Positions 41,909-54,926 of a stretch of 64,000 bases of DNA are shown here, piece after piece. The stretch comes from Tetrahymena elliotti 4EA. Taxonomy: Eukaryota > Ciliophora > Oligohymenophorea > Hymenostomatida > Tetrahymenidae. The translations under genes and the position numbers were made by a program. The stretch is from NCBI GenBank assembly GCA_000231825.2, contig JH720368.1, positions 180,693 to 244,692 on the forward strand. The letters are read 5' to 3'. The notes under the pieces are model-generated. The model was given only the letters and a program-made list of their open reading frames with translations, was not told the DNA's origin and made no database searches. How positions within the stretch are numbered: position 1 is the first letter of the stretch; each line of letters opens with the position of its first letter.

Positions 41909-43909
41909 TTTTATAATAACTATCTTAAAATGCTTATAAAGCTTTTTATGAAGGAACTAAAAGACTCAAATTGCAAAGCTCTTAGGGATATATTTTTAAC
42001 GCAGATATTGAGCAATAATAAAATATTTCTTCTTCCTTCAGATGTTCAAAATGAAAATTTATAAATTAGGTATTTACTTTTAATTTAGTGTAATATATGT
42101 ATTAATATATTTGTTCTCTTACTAAGTGTTTTTTTCTACTTTAATTACACAAGAAATTTAAGAATAATTGTATATAAATAAAACAAATGATACACTTGAT
42201 CTTAAAAAACTAAGTAGTTAAGTAAAAATAAACCAAAATTTCTCAACGCATTATAATTCCTTTTACTTTAAAAGGTCTTTTTTGGATGGTAAATTTAATT
42301 CCGAATTTACAGACCCAAAATATTACATAATTAAATACTATCTTTTATTAAATATCAACTCATCATAAAAATGGTTTTTCTTGCAAAAATTTTTATAATT
42401 TTACAGAAACTCATTTCAACAAAGCAGTATAATTTTGCTATTTTAAAGTAAAAAACAAAGTATATTCTTTAAGCAAGTTAATTTACTAATAATTGGAAAA
42501 ATAATATATCTCATATTTTATTTCACTTCTGTAAAGAATTCTTAAAAAGAGGTTTTTAATTATTTTTTTCAACTTTATTTGTTTGTAATTACATCTATTA
42601 TTACTAATAAATATATGATCATAAAAATTTGGCATTATCAAAAAAAATTTATTATGTTGAAATTCCATTTAAGTTGGATTAAAATAATTTGTTTAATTTC
42701 TAAAAAATTTGGTTGAAGAGTAAACAGATAACTAATATACTTGAAAAAAAATAAAATAATTTTGAATAATTGTAATTTACTCATTTATTCCGACTTGATA
42801 TTTTCATCAAATAAAGATTATTTAGATCAGTATCCTTTAATTTAATATGATGGTTGTTATTTTTTTAAATAAAATTTTTGTAAATAAAGACTTACAAAAA
42901 AGGGATCAATTCTGTACATGAATTTTCTTTGCTCGATACATTTTTTCTTTTATTGTTAATTTTTATTGACTTCAGACAATTCTAAATAAATAACTAAAAT
43001 TAAAAAAAGACAATGTATTGTGCTTAAACAAACTTAGGACAAATAGCAATTTTTGATATTACTTAAAGAGTTATTTAGGAAAATATTAATTTATAAATAA
43101 TTAAAAATGTAATTTTCAAACACATCAAAAGAAATTAACATAAAAATATAAACTTAAAAATAAAATAAAAATTTATATTTTCAGTAATAAAGTAATAAAA
43201 GTTATGGAGTAACAAGTTTTAATATTAATATTTGAGCAGTTAAGGAAAATATTTTAATAAAATTATTTTTATGTAATTTTCAATAATAATTCTCAAATAT
43301 AAAGCAAGAATAGCAAAAGCAACAAAAAAACCAAAATACAATCCTCAATTTTTAATTAATATTTAAATTATAAATGTTTCTTTTTAAATTATGTCAAAAC
43401 AAATAAATTTTTTTTTATTATATGAAATTGTAAAAAAACAATAAAAAATCATTTCAAATAGTATAGATAGTTAAAACAAAAATTAATATTAAACAAGACC
43501 TAAATTGTTGGTTTAAGATTAAAAAAATCAATACATTTTCCTGAATTTTAGTGAGGGATAGCAATGTTTTAATGTAAACTTTTAATTATTTAGAAAAACA
43601 AAAATTGATTTAAACCTAAGATTGTTAATTAATTCTAATTATAGAATTATCTTAATATTATTTTCTTTTGTAATTCACTAATAATATAAAATAAAAATTA
43701 ATATAAAACACCTTTATTTTTCTAAATTATATGGGATTTTTATTTAATTTTACAGATATATTTTAAAACATTTTATAAGATTCTGCTCAGTTTTTTTGGT
43801 TTACATTAATTGATGATTGTTTATTAATTAATTATTTATGATTAATATTATTTAGAAAATCTATTTATTCATTAAATATTGTTTTAATTTTTAAATAGAA
43901 TCTCTTTGC
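41909..43909. other. AT-rich intergenic spacer
   Basis: About 2 kb between two same-strand minus genes. It includes the promoter of the small four-span gene and the 3' end of the larger one. The frame at 42486-42668 (-) is Ile/Phe/Lys-heavy and not credible as a gene. Nothing else was seen. Confidence 0.5.
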
Positions 43910-46105
43910 TCAGATTATATCCACATGGATATCTTCATCTTCTATGTTTCCCTCAACTTATGAAGGATTATTTCTTTAAATATAACAACAGTTAGATGGC
44001 AAAGTAGTTTAAGATCCTTAAGCATTACTACTTATTGTTGTTCCTTTGCGCTCTATGTTAATTTAATTATTTTTTTACTACTTAGTATGAAAGCTTTTTT
44101 CACTAGGATTAGTTATCATATCATGATTAATATTGTTTAGTTATTTTATTAGTTCCTCTTGATCTCCACGTTTGTCTTGAGATTTTTCATAAATAGGAAA
44201 AGATCCTATATCTGATTTTTTCTATTGAAATCCTACCTCATCTTCTCCTTGTAAATCTGCTACACTAAAAGCTAACTTCTTTTCTTTTTAGCTTTTTTAT
44301 TAATTAATTTAATTTTTAAAGATTTATTCTTTTGATTCTTCACTTTTGTTAGAATGAGCTTGTCTAGCTAAGACTAATGGCTGCGTTTAGTCTGAAACAC
44401 ATTACGATTATATTTATTTAAATTTTTTTACTTGATCTTGTTATTATTCTGGTTAATTCCTATTTAAATAATTTTTATATAAATTTTAAGGCAAAGGTTT
44501 TTTCAAGCCAGTTGAATTTTCATTATCATCTCCTTGCGCTGGATTTTATTTAGTTTTCTCAAAGACTCCAAAATTGTTTTCTACATCAGCTCTATTTTTA
44601 TTTTTAGGGCTGTAGGTAAAAATAACATTTTCTTTGTTTTATTTCTACAATTATGAATCTCTATTTTAATTATTATTAGTGCTTTAGTTTTCAAGCTCAT
44701 TTTATGTGTAGGTCAACTAATAGTGATAGAGGATTGATATGTATTTTGCTCTGAAAGCTAACATTGCATTTTAAACAATTTTGCATGCAAATATAAAGAA
44801 TACATGAAAAAGAATTAAAGCAAGAGATTTTGCTAAAGAGATAGGAACAAAATTTAAAATTAGCACATTCGTCAGAATTTCAAAAAATATCGTGAATAGG
44901 ACAACAATTTAATATATTTTGAGGCATGCTAAAGAAAAATTAACCATCCCACACAAACCTATAAAAATGTTTATAGTCCACACAACTAATTATAGAATAG
45001 TAATTCCATCTGCTGTCACTAACAGCCTAAGTGATAAGTTGTCCAATGTTTTCATCTTGAACCAGTTCTCTGATTAGATATAGGTTAGACCTATTATTGT
45101 TACCCAAATTACATTTAAAATCAAGAAAATTTAAGATCTCCTTCTGAGTGAAAGGACTAAATGATCTCTCTACTACTTTTACCTTTCTGTTAGTTTAAAC
45201 TCTTAATCTATTAGAATAAGTGATTCATTTTCCACAACTTATCCATTTCTTTTGAGTTTACCAAAATGTCTGCTTAGTGTATTTCTCACGAAGAAGACTT
45301 TTGAACATATTTCCTCCAATTTTTGATTATCTGTTAAATTAAAATACTCAGGATATTTTTATTAAGAGTTTTCTTCTTATTCTTCTATTAAGTCTTAATT
45401 GTTTCTCTCTAATTAAGTTTCTTCAGCATTTAAAACTAATTATTTGGATTACTTTTAGTTGTCATTAAAACCTAATTAATTTCTTATTGAATTTTAGTTT
45501 TAAATGCTCTTAGCATTCAGTGTTGGAAAATATTTATTATCGTTTTAGTTCTATGCATTTATACTTAAACCCTACTTATTCAATTGTTGATTATAGCCTT
45601 TAGTATTATAATACTAAGGGTTTTGGCTAGGGAATTACAAAGCACATACTTATTCATCTCCTAGAACCATCCATTAATTTTAGTTATTTTTTGAGATACC
45701 TTGCTAATTATTGTCATTACATATTTAGTTGTTATTTTATCTACATAAATGTGAGTGAACATCCTTATCAGAATTCTATTAATGTTAAATCTCCAAACTC
45801 ATTTTGGCTTCTTTGTCTTCAAATTATTCATTTTACTTTTAAAATTTTAGAAAATTAACTTACGGACTGTCTCTAAAAACCTGATTAGATTCATATTTGT
45901 TAATACATAAATTATAATTTAAAGAATGATCATAGTTATCTTGTTAATTTTGGCCTTGCTTTATTTATAAAATATCTTTATCTTATTAAAAGTCTTCAGC
46001 CTGTACACACAAATCTCTTTAGTAAGCTGCCGTTTAGCTCTACAAAGGTTCCTAGAACTAGTAATTCTACTCTTCTTCTTGTTTATTATTTTAATTTTTA
46101 CTCAT
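43910..46105 (-). CDS. Four-span membrane protein with long polar N- and C-terminal tails
   Basis: An intronless 731-aa frame. The ATG at 46103-46105 is the first in frame after an in-frame TGA. Residues 1-320 are polar, Gln/Asn/Glu-rich and probably disordered. Four hydrophobic helices lie at about 325-343, 361-385, 390-420 and 424-448. A basic RRR before span one and no signal peptide suggest that both tails are cytosolic. The last 280 residues are again polar, with several basic and acidic patches, and end in an acidic EDEDIHVDII. No catalytic or pore motif was recognised. It resembles the smaller four-span protein downstream in layout. A second ATG at about 46209 opens a different, shorter frame (MSNKGSHYF) that stops after about 35 codons; it could be an upstream exon only if an unseen intron corrected the frame. 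Confidence 0.82.
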
Positions 46106-49100
46106 TTAATAATATATTATTATTGATCTACTCTGTAAGATTAATAATTGTTTGGTTATATTATGTTTCTACTGTATTTATTGTCAAAATAATGTGAACC
46201 TTTATTTGACATAACAAAAAAAGAAATATAACACTTAAAAATTCTTAGTCAAATAAAAGGCGATTGTTTCAAAAGAAATCATTCACTATTCACAATAACA
46301 TAAGAATTGTAAAATTAATCTAAATCAGCTGTTCACAATACCTTCTCCTCAAAAATTATTAAATTAATCTATATACAAATTACCATTAAACACATTATTT
46401 GTAGAATATATATAAAGCGATTTTTTCAATACAAAAATCTTTCTCTCTAATTATTTTAGACATCTCTTTTGTCAAAAATTATGAATTTAAATAATTTACA
46501 TGATTGGTTGCTTTGTAGACTATTTAAAAAATACCACAATTTCTTACATCTATTGCTATTAATTTTAATTAAAATAATATTATTTTCAATCTGCAGAAGG
46601 AGATTGTAATATGAATAAAGAAAATTAGTTTATCAATTAGCATATGTATTTAAAATATTTTAGCAAAAGATAATTAAAACCTTCAAATCTCATCAAACAA
46701 AAATAAGTGGATTTAAAATCCTTCAATTTTTAGAAAATATTAAATTTTCAATTAATAAAACAAAAAAAAAAGCACAATTTAACCAATAAGTTTTATCAAA
46801 TTTTATAAATAGCATCTAAACTAAAAGTAAATTTTAAATTATTTATTTTCTCAACCTCTTTAGATCTGAAAAATAGATAAAAGCTGATTTTTATTATTTT
46901 AATTAATATCTCAATAATTAGTGCTGAAATGACTGTTAATAATCAAAAATTTTAGCCTTAGGAGTCTAATTAGATAAAAAAATTGTTTTTTGGGCTGCTA
47001 AAAGAAAGCTATAGACTATATCATAGTAAGTTATATGTGAATGTTAGTTATTGTTTTGCTTGGTGTTTTTTCTTATTTTTATTTTATTTTTTTTAATTTA
47101 TAATTTAATTTTATTTAATTTAATTTATTTATTTGTCTAATTGTTTATTTATTTTTATTTTATTTAATTATTTATTTATTATTATTTGTTTTAATATTTT
47201 TAAATTTGATGTTGAATTATTTTATTTCTAATTTTCAATGAGAAGGAATCGACTTTGGTTCTTTGCCTAATTTTAAACAATATATTTTATATATTTTAAA
47301 ATATGATTGCAGAAAACATAAGAATGAATATTGAGTGGTTTTAAAAACTTAAATTTTGGCATATTTATTTATGCTCAAAATTGTTTTGAACATCATAGAT
47401 TATGATTAGCTGAGTCTATTTTATTAAGCAATAAGTTTTCTAATTAGATCTGTTTGAATTCTATTATCCGAATACCTTAAAAATTTATCATCGCTGAGAG
47501 ATAATTAATGGATAATTATTTTATCTCTTATGAATATATATTACATTAATTCGTTCTAATTTTATGTTAATATTTTTATATTCATAACGGGAAGTGTATT
47601 AAAAAAGTTAGAATAGATTCAAACAGTATCTGGTCTTAGGCTTATTGCTTTTTTATTAAGAATTCAAGCTTTGCTTAATCTATAAATGGATCGAAATCGT
47701 TTTATTCATTAGGAAGCACAAGAACTTTGGAAACTGAGATTTAGAGATTTAGATTTTTTTTTTACTTTAAACAATATCAAAAAGTTTAGGAGAATAGCTT
47801 TTAGAAATATGTTTTAGAAGTAGAGTGCGAATGATGTGAATGTGCGAGCAGTTTGAGATTAGCAGATTAGTAGCAAAGCCTTTTGATATTGTCAATTTCA
47901 TAAAAAATTAAAGTCTCTATTTCAAAAGTTTAATTTAGTCAAATGCTTTTTTGCCCTAAATTATAAAATCTCTTTCCATTTTTATAAATTTGATGATTTA
48001 CTTTTTTCTCTTTGATTCTTTTTAATTAAAATTAATAATAATCTTTTTGAAAAAAATAAAAAATAAAATTGAAAAATTTGATTTAAATATCCAAAAATTT
48101 TCCTCCCTCACTCTATCATTAACAAATAAAAAATTTAATTTTTAGTGATAAAAAAACATTTGAATACTTTTCTTTATTTATCTATTAAGTATTTTACCCA
48201 ACCCATTCTTATTATGTTATCAACAATAGTGAATACATTTCTTTATTTATCTAATTAAGTATTTAACCCATGTTATCAATAATAGTTATTTTTTCATCTA
48301 TTTTTCGTATAAAAAAATAAAAAAAATAAAATCAAATTCAGCAAATATTGTTCAAATAAATTGTTTTTTTTAATGAAAATAATTCTTAAAACATTTTGCT
48401 GTTTTTTTTTGATTAATTTAATTTTTTTATGGTAATCTAAAAATTTATTTTAATAAAATTAAAATAGAATTAAGTTAAATAATAATAAGTTTATATTTTT
48501 TTTTAGCAAATTGATTGGGAGTATCTTATTAAAACTAAGATATTTTCAAAGTTTTGCTTTTGGTATAAATACCTGACATATATTTTTTGGGGTAGATATT
48601 TCTAACAAGCAATAATATTCTATTAGATATTTTATCTGAAAGAAGAGATTCTTGAATACTTAAATTAAATTGGATATTCAAGTGAAATAAAATAAAATAA
48701 AATTTGAAAGATGATAAATATTAGTTGAAAACTTAATTTACAAGGAGAGAGCATAACAGCTAATAAATGTGATCACTGATTCAATAATATTTCTTTACGA
48801 TAAATTACTTTTCTTATATTTTTCATTAGATTATTTCAAATTAACAAATAAATTAATTTGATTTTTTCTAATAAATAAATTGATGAATTAATAGATATTC
48901 TTTTTATTTTGAAGATTTTTAATGAAATCTGAAGCAATCAAACAAGTAAAAATTTATTGATTAAGTTTTAAAAATAGGTAATGTGAAAATTAAAGAGAAA
49001 ATAAAATAGAAACAAACAAATTTCAGTAAAGAAAAAATATAAAATCAATTAATAAAAGATTGTTATTTAACAAAATAAATTAAAGAAACATATCAAGCTA

Positions 49101-49113
49101 GCTAATTATCAAA
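46106..49113. other. AT-rich divergent spacer
   Basis: About 3 kb between divergent starts of the four-span gene (-) and the MORN gene (+). It contains a T-rich, TTTA-like low-complexity tract at about 47040-47190 and an imperfect direct duplication at 48161-48286. A 108-codon open frame near 47507-47835 (+) has no recognisable motif and is within chance expectation. No promoter motif could be defined. Confidence 0.5.
48161..48286. repeat. Imperfect tandem duplication, about 55-70 bp unit
   Basis: The words tttctttatttatct, attaagtatttt/aaccca and tgttatcaacaatagt occur in the same order twice, at 48161-48230 and 48231-48286. The second copy lacks about 14 bp between the last two words. It looks like a local duplication in noncoding DNA. 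Confidence 0.6.
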
Positions 49114-51015
49114 ATGATCTAATAATAACAACCATATGGATCTTAAGTTTACCAAAACTAAAATATTGTTAAGTACAGCATTACTTAACTTTAAGGCAAG
49201 GAGAGTAGACCTATGATTGTGCAATAAAGTGTTGTACCAGTTGAATCACGCAAAGAAGTTAACATCTAAGAAGAGAATAGAAGAAATTTAGAAGAAAAAC
49301 AAGTCGTTATTAATGATTTTGTTGCACAATTGAAGGGTTTACAAACTTTTGTTAAGAATTATAGTGATGGTTCCAGATATGAAGGTTAGTTAAATGGAGA
49401 TGCTCGTCATGGAAAGGGTATTTATTATTATGCAAATGGTGATATCTACGTAGGTGAGTGGAAAGATGACCTCTTCCACGGTTAAAGATGCTACTATATC
49501 TTTTAAACTGGTGAAAGATACGAAGGCTAATTAAAGGAAGGAAGAAAAGAAGGTTTTGGTAAATATACTTATCCTAATGGTAATTTTTATGAAGGTACTT
49601 GGTTTAATGATAGAAAGCACGGCCAAGGAGTTTACGTATATTTGTCTTCTAATGAAAAATACGAAGGTATATATAAATCTTACTTATAATTTAATTATAA
49701 AACCTAGTTAAACTAAAGAAAGAGATAAGTTCAGTAGTATTTAGCTGATTCTATCTTGGTTATTATTATTTAAGTTATGTTTAAAATCAACTAAAAATAT
49801 CATAGTGCTATATCATAGCTCATTTATTGACATGTTTATAAGAGAAATACCTATTTTTGATCTACTAAAAAAGCTTCTCTCCTTCAAAAAATAAAATTAA
49901 TAAAATAAATAGATAACAAAAAACATATCTTTTTAGAATATATTGAAATTTATGAAATTATTTGAATTAAATAAAAATTTCAAATTTATTAATGATAGGT
50001 GAATGGATTAATGGTGAGAAATCAGGAATTGGTAAATATTACTTTAGCTATGGAGATAGATATGAAGGATAATGGTAAAATAACCAAAAGAATGGTAAGG
50101 GTATTCTTTTCTATTCTTCAGGAGCAGAATATGAAGGTGACTGGCTTAATGACAAAGTTCATGGCTACGGCGTCATGATCTGCTAAAATAGAGATAGATA
50201 TGAAGGAAATTTCTTTGAAGGATAAAAGAGTGGTCATGGTATTTATACTTATGTTGATGGATCTAGATACGATGGTGAATGGGCTAACGATGACAAAAAT
50301 GGTATCGGTACTTTCTAATTCTCAAATGGAGATCTTTACTAAGGTTCTTTTGTTGATGGTGAGAGAAACGGTCCTGGTGTCTATCAATATGCTAACGGTG
50401 ATACTTATGATGGTAAAATTCCTTTTTATTATTAATTTTTTATATAGTAAAGATATCTAAATAATAGAAATACTATCATATACATCAATAAATTCTTCAA
50501 AATAAATGCAAAATTAGATAAAATTAATTTTATTATTTTAATTAATTAAAAGGTGAATGGAGAGCTGATAAGAAAGAAGGTCTTGGTACTCTTGAAATGG
50601 CCACTGGTGATAGATACGATGGTGAATGGTAATTTATATGACAAAACAAATTTAATTTTTTAGTAAACTTTATTCTTATCTTAATATTTTTAAAAGGCTT
50701 GATGGTAGAAAAAATGGTAAAGGACAATACACTTTTGCAAATGGCGATGCTTATGAAGGTTATTTTGTAGCTGGATTAAGATAAGGAAAGGGTATTTACA
50801 CTTGGGCTGATAAATCATACTACAAAGGAGATTGGGAACAAGTATAAATTTTAATAACAATTTAATTCTAAGCTTTTTTAATTATTCAATTGCTAATAAT
50901 TTTTTCATTAACTTATTAACAGGATAGAATGAATGGTAAAGGTATTTACTGCAGTGCAGATGGAAAGATTGTAGAAGGTTATTTTGAAAACGATAATTTC
51001 GTTGGAACCATTTGA
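49114..51015 (+). CDS. MORN-repeat protein (about 14-15 repeats)
   Basis: A 426-aa protein made of five exons. Introns at 49667-49998, 50413-50552, 50629-50696 and 50842-50922 keep the repeat pattern in register, and the spliced length divides by three. The first 95 residues are Gln-rich and then polar. From about residue 96 to the end run 14 full repeats of about 23 residues and one partial repeat, each like YEGEWxNGxKxGxGxYxYxNG. MORN repeats form extended beta structures that associate with membranes or with one another, and in ciliates and apicomplexans such proteins often sit at the cortex, basal bodies or cilia; the location here is inferred. No kinase, SET or other enzymatic domain is attached. 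Repeats 2 and 4 are slightly degenerate. The gene faces another MORN gene across a 650-bp gap. Confidence 0.93.
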
Positions 51016-51669
51016 GACTAATAAATTTTAAATTAACAAATACTTCGTTAACAACCACACTATAAATATATAATTAAAAAAGATTTTTTTAGTGGTTATT
51101 TTGGAAGTAAAAAGCAAACATTTTAGTAATTTAGAAACGAAATGACAGCAGGCAATAAAAATTAATATGCTATATAGATTTAATAAACACAGTTTAATTA
51201 ATATTATATTCAAAATTTGAATGTTTATTACAATATATATATTTTTATAAAATATTATCTCCATCTTCACAAAATTCATCTATTTTTCTTTTACTTATCA
51301 AAAATTAGTTGAGTATTTAGTTTTTTCAATTCTAAAATTTAAGCAAAATAAAAAATGTAATTAAAATATTCAAAGTTTTAAATTAAAATGATTAAGTTTA
51401 TCACAAAATTTAAATCAAAATGATTGTAAATTCTATTTAATAGATATAAATTAAATAACTTTATTGTGGAAAAATAGTAGTTACATCAGTATTTTAATAT
51501 TTATTTTAAAGATAAATTGAATAATTTATTTTACATTTTATATAAAAATTAAGTAATATCAACATAACATAAATAAAGTAAATTAAATAAAATAAGTAAG
51601 TTTTTTAAAATTATTTTTGCATAAATCATTTAATTGATTTTGTTTTGATTTTTTTGAAATTCAAAAATT
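51016..51669. other. Convergent 3' spacer between two MORN genes
   Basis: About 650 bp of AT-rich sequence holding both 3' UTRs. The 51028-51279 (-) frame is a chance hydrophobic reading. No structure was seen. Confidence 0.5.
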
Positions 51670-52398
51670 TCAAACTATTTTATTTTCTAATAAACACTAG
51701 CTTAGTTTTTTTGATTTAGTTTTAAATAGTAGCTTTTTTATAAGAGAAGCTAGAGATTTTTACTGTTACTTTTGGCTTTTACTATGTTTTTAACTATTAT
51801 CGATATTTTCTTTAAAGTTTTAGTTATGAAATTTATTTACAAATTAAGAGTAAATTCCTTTTTTGATATAGTTCATATTAGACCCTTCTTTTACAGAATC
51901 TTTTTTTTCAATTTATTTATAATCTTATATCAGATCATCATATTCCCATTTCCCGTTCATTAATAAAACACCCTAATCACTATACAAGGAACCTTATCCA
52001 TGCCATTTATTGTTTAACCAAAATCCTATATATAGTTTTCTACTTTGTGAGTAAAAGTATTTTCCAAAGCCTTAAAATTGTCCTTTAAAAAACTCTCCTT
52101 GATAAAAATCACCATTATTATATTTAAAAATACCAATACCATCTTAAATATCTGAAGACCATTCTCCTTCATAATAATTTCCATTAGAATATATTTGCTT
52201 TCCTTCTCCATGTCTTTAATTATCAACTGTAGATCCAAAATAAATACTTCCGCATTTGTAAACTATCTTTGAAATTTATAATTATCTATCATATTATGTT
52301 TATTGATTACTTTGTTAATTATCTTAGTGATTTTCAATGATATTATTCATTGCATAAATTTATTATGCACATAATTACTCAAATTTACTTTCTTTCAT
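51670..52398 (-). CDS. Short MORN-repeat protein with basic C-terminal tail
   Basis: An intronless 242-aa protein. The ATG at 52396-52398 is the first plausible start, and TGA is at 51670. Residues 1-45 are polar and Gln/Asn-rich. About four MORN repeats follow at residues 53-75, 76-98, 99-121 and 123-145; clear examples are YYEGEWSSDIQDGIGIFKY and FYQGEFFKGQFQGFGKYFY. The remaining 100 residues are Lys/Gln/Ser-rich and strongly basic. The repeats are less regular than in the convergent neighbour. A role in membrane or cytoskeletal association is inferred from the family; the basic tail could bind acidic lipids. Being next to a longer MORN gene may reflect a local duplication and inversion, although the flanking sequences do not align. 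Confidence 0.85.
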
Positions 52399-52730
52399 TA
52401 TTATTAATAAAAACTTATTTTATAATTTCTTAATCAAATTTTAAATATTTCAGAGATCAAGTATGTTAAATTCTTGAATTCGATCATCTAAAAAAAACAA
52501 ACAAACACAAACAAATTTTAAGATTGTTTAATGAGTAACTTCAAAAAAATTGTTGTATATAAGTATTTTGACAGTACTTTTGAGTTTTTGGATTTCGAGA
52601 AAATATATCTTGAGAAAAAGAGAAAGATTAAATAATAACCACAAATTTCTAATAATTTAGAGAGATAAATTTATATTTAAATAATAAAAGAATTTTTTCA
52701 ATTTCTAAATAAATATATAAATAGGATTTA

Positions 52731-54926
52731 TCACATCTAAGGAAAGTGATCGACAACTTTAAAATATTTAATTATAAAACTTTTTATATTGAATCCTAAA
52801 GTTCCTAACGTTAGTGAACTATAAAGTTCTATTTCTTTAGAATCATCCTCTATGCTGTTGATATTTTAATAGCTTGGAAAATCTGCTACAATGAAAATTT
52901 TACCTTTTATCCAAATTCTGAATTCTAAGTTTCTTGTTTTTAAAGAAAATTTTAGAGAAGGGTCATTGAGTCTTTTTCCTTTAAGGATTTTAGTCATACC
53001 ATAAGAATTTTGATTACAATAACAAAGATTGTCAGCAAATATTCTATGAGTATCTTTATTGATAGATCTTATTAAGCCTATTCTAGAGAAATAATTAAAA
53101 TTATTCATAGGCTCTATCTCAATTCTTACAATATATTTTAGATTAGGATCTAAGTTTGCATCAAATACTGTTTATATAGATTAGCTCTAATATTAAAAGT
53201 GCTCAATCACCAATTCTTTTTAGGGATTTCTCCAAATTCTAACATTTTTATCTGAACTATTGTATTCAGAAGCAACAAAATTGACTTCTTTTGTTAAATC
53301 CTTGTATGGATTAGATATATCTATGGTATCTAATATTGGATATTTGTAGAGAATATCTTTTATTTTCATTTTATCTGATTCATTAAAGAATTTGAAGTCT
53401 ATATATTGAAGCACTATGAAAGTATTATTAGTGCTTTCATTTAACTAAGTCTAATATAAAGAGTCTTTAACTGGAGATTTATGTAAATTATCTGCTTGTA
53501 GCTGATTGATTTCACTGTATTTTTTAACTAAATTATTAATCAATTAAAGCTAATCAAATGAAATAAAACTAAAATCAATTGGTGTTGAAATAAACATATC
53601 TTCATTTTCCAATTAGATCTCATCTATTATTGGTTTTAAACTATCTAATTTTTCTTCTATATCTGAAAGGTATTTTGATCTAACTTAATTAGAATTATTC
53701 GAAATTAACTTTAAAATTTTATTAACATTTTCGGATGGTTGACTGATGTATTCAATATCTTAATATTTTTTTGCTAGTTTAATTATTGTGTCATATTACT
53801 ATTATGTAAAGGCATTAAAATCTACTTATTCTCCTTCAATCTAAATTACATCTTTAAAGAGTGGCTCTACTTTCTCTAAAACTACTTTAATTTTGTCTAC
53901 TGACTATTTACTAACTGAATTAGATCTATTTGAAATTAACTTTATTATTTATTTGGTGTTTTGGTCTATTGAAAGTGTGTTTCCTAGCTCTTTCTATGCT
54001 GTTTTTTAAGTATAGTATTCAACTAACTACCTAATATCTTCTAACTATTAATTGCTGAGTTTGTTAAAATCTATAGGTTACTTTTATTCAATAAAAAGAC
54101 CATCCATATTTTCTTTATTAATTAAAACTGAATATTTATTTAATATATTCTCTATCTTCTAGATAAAGCCTTAGGAACAAAAATTGGATTTGTTGGAAAT
54201 GAGCTTCAATAATAAATCCACATTATTCTAAGGGGGATTAGAATTGTAAATTTTAAAATTGTTATAGAATTCTTTTTATTTTTTTTATTTATAGTTGTCT
54301 TCTTTAAAATATAAACAGACTTTCTCCAAAAAATGTAGAATATCTTCCTTAATCTTAAAAGGTAAGTCCAAGTCTATATCTTATTCAGATTGAGAGTATT
54401 TATCAATTGCTGTAATTAATTCCTATGTAGTTGAATTTCTTTCATTTATCTTTTTTTGTAAAAACTAAGAAAACTCCTTTGTTTACTATTTACTATTTGT
54501 TTGAGATATCATTAATTATTTTAACACTTATTTTTCAGCAAAGCCATTGTAAACATCAAGTAATTTTTAGCTTGAATTTTAATATTTTTCAATTTGTATG
54601 TGAATAATCTGCTATAATTAATTCAGTTATTCATTCAACTCTCTTTTGAAATGATCAAAAAAGCTAATTAGTCTTTTTATTTATGAAGTATCAGAATCTT
54701 TACTTACAATATCTTCTACTTAGGTTAGTATTTTTGAATCATTAACTGGTGGCCAATTAGATATTATAGATGAATTGCTAGAATTAATCACCTCTTCTAC
54801 TAAAACAAGCTGATCCCCATTTATTTTATAGGAAGTAATACATTTAGCACACAGAAAAAGGTTTTAATCATCAAATTTCAAATAAATTGGATGAAACTAT
54901 GAATGGCTGTCACAGTTAATTTGCAT
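52731..54926 (-). CDS. Zinc-binding (B-box-like) coiled-coil protein with three internal repeats
   Basis: An intronless 731-aa frame with ATG at 54924-54926 and TGA at 52731. The N-terminus has Cys5-x2-His8 and Cys26-x2-Cys29, a layout like a small B-box or other treble-clef zinc site. A predicted coiled-coil or helical region runs from about residue 75 to 230. Three related helical units start with LISNKSN (residue 242), LISNRSN (330) and LISNNSN (407), each followed by a Lys/Glu helix and a hydrophobic-acidic loop, with spacing of 88 and 77 residues. The last 250 residues, with YIVRIEIEPMNNFNYFSRIG and FRIWIKGKIF, look like a beta-sandwich domain. Similar zinc-plus-coiled-coil proteins occur in many copies in Tetrahymena; no function is known to me. 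A protein-interaction scaffold or TRIM-like protein without a RING is a guess. Confidence 0.82.

Noticed and set aside
47040..47190. TTTA-rich tract as a repeat array or matrix element
   Set aside because: Irregular low-complexity AT sequence without a constant unit.
47507..47835. 108-codon + strand frame in the spacer before the MORN gene
   Set aside because: No recognisable motif, no splice support, length compatible with chance.
52026..52238. Minus-strand 70-aa frame MDLQLIIKDMEKE
   Set aside because: It is the shifted frame of the MORN repeats of the short MORN gene and begins at a non-ATG codon.
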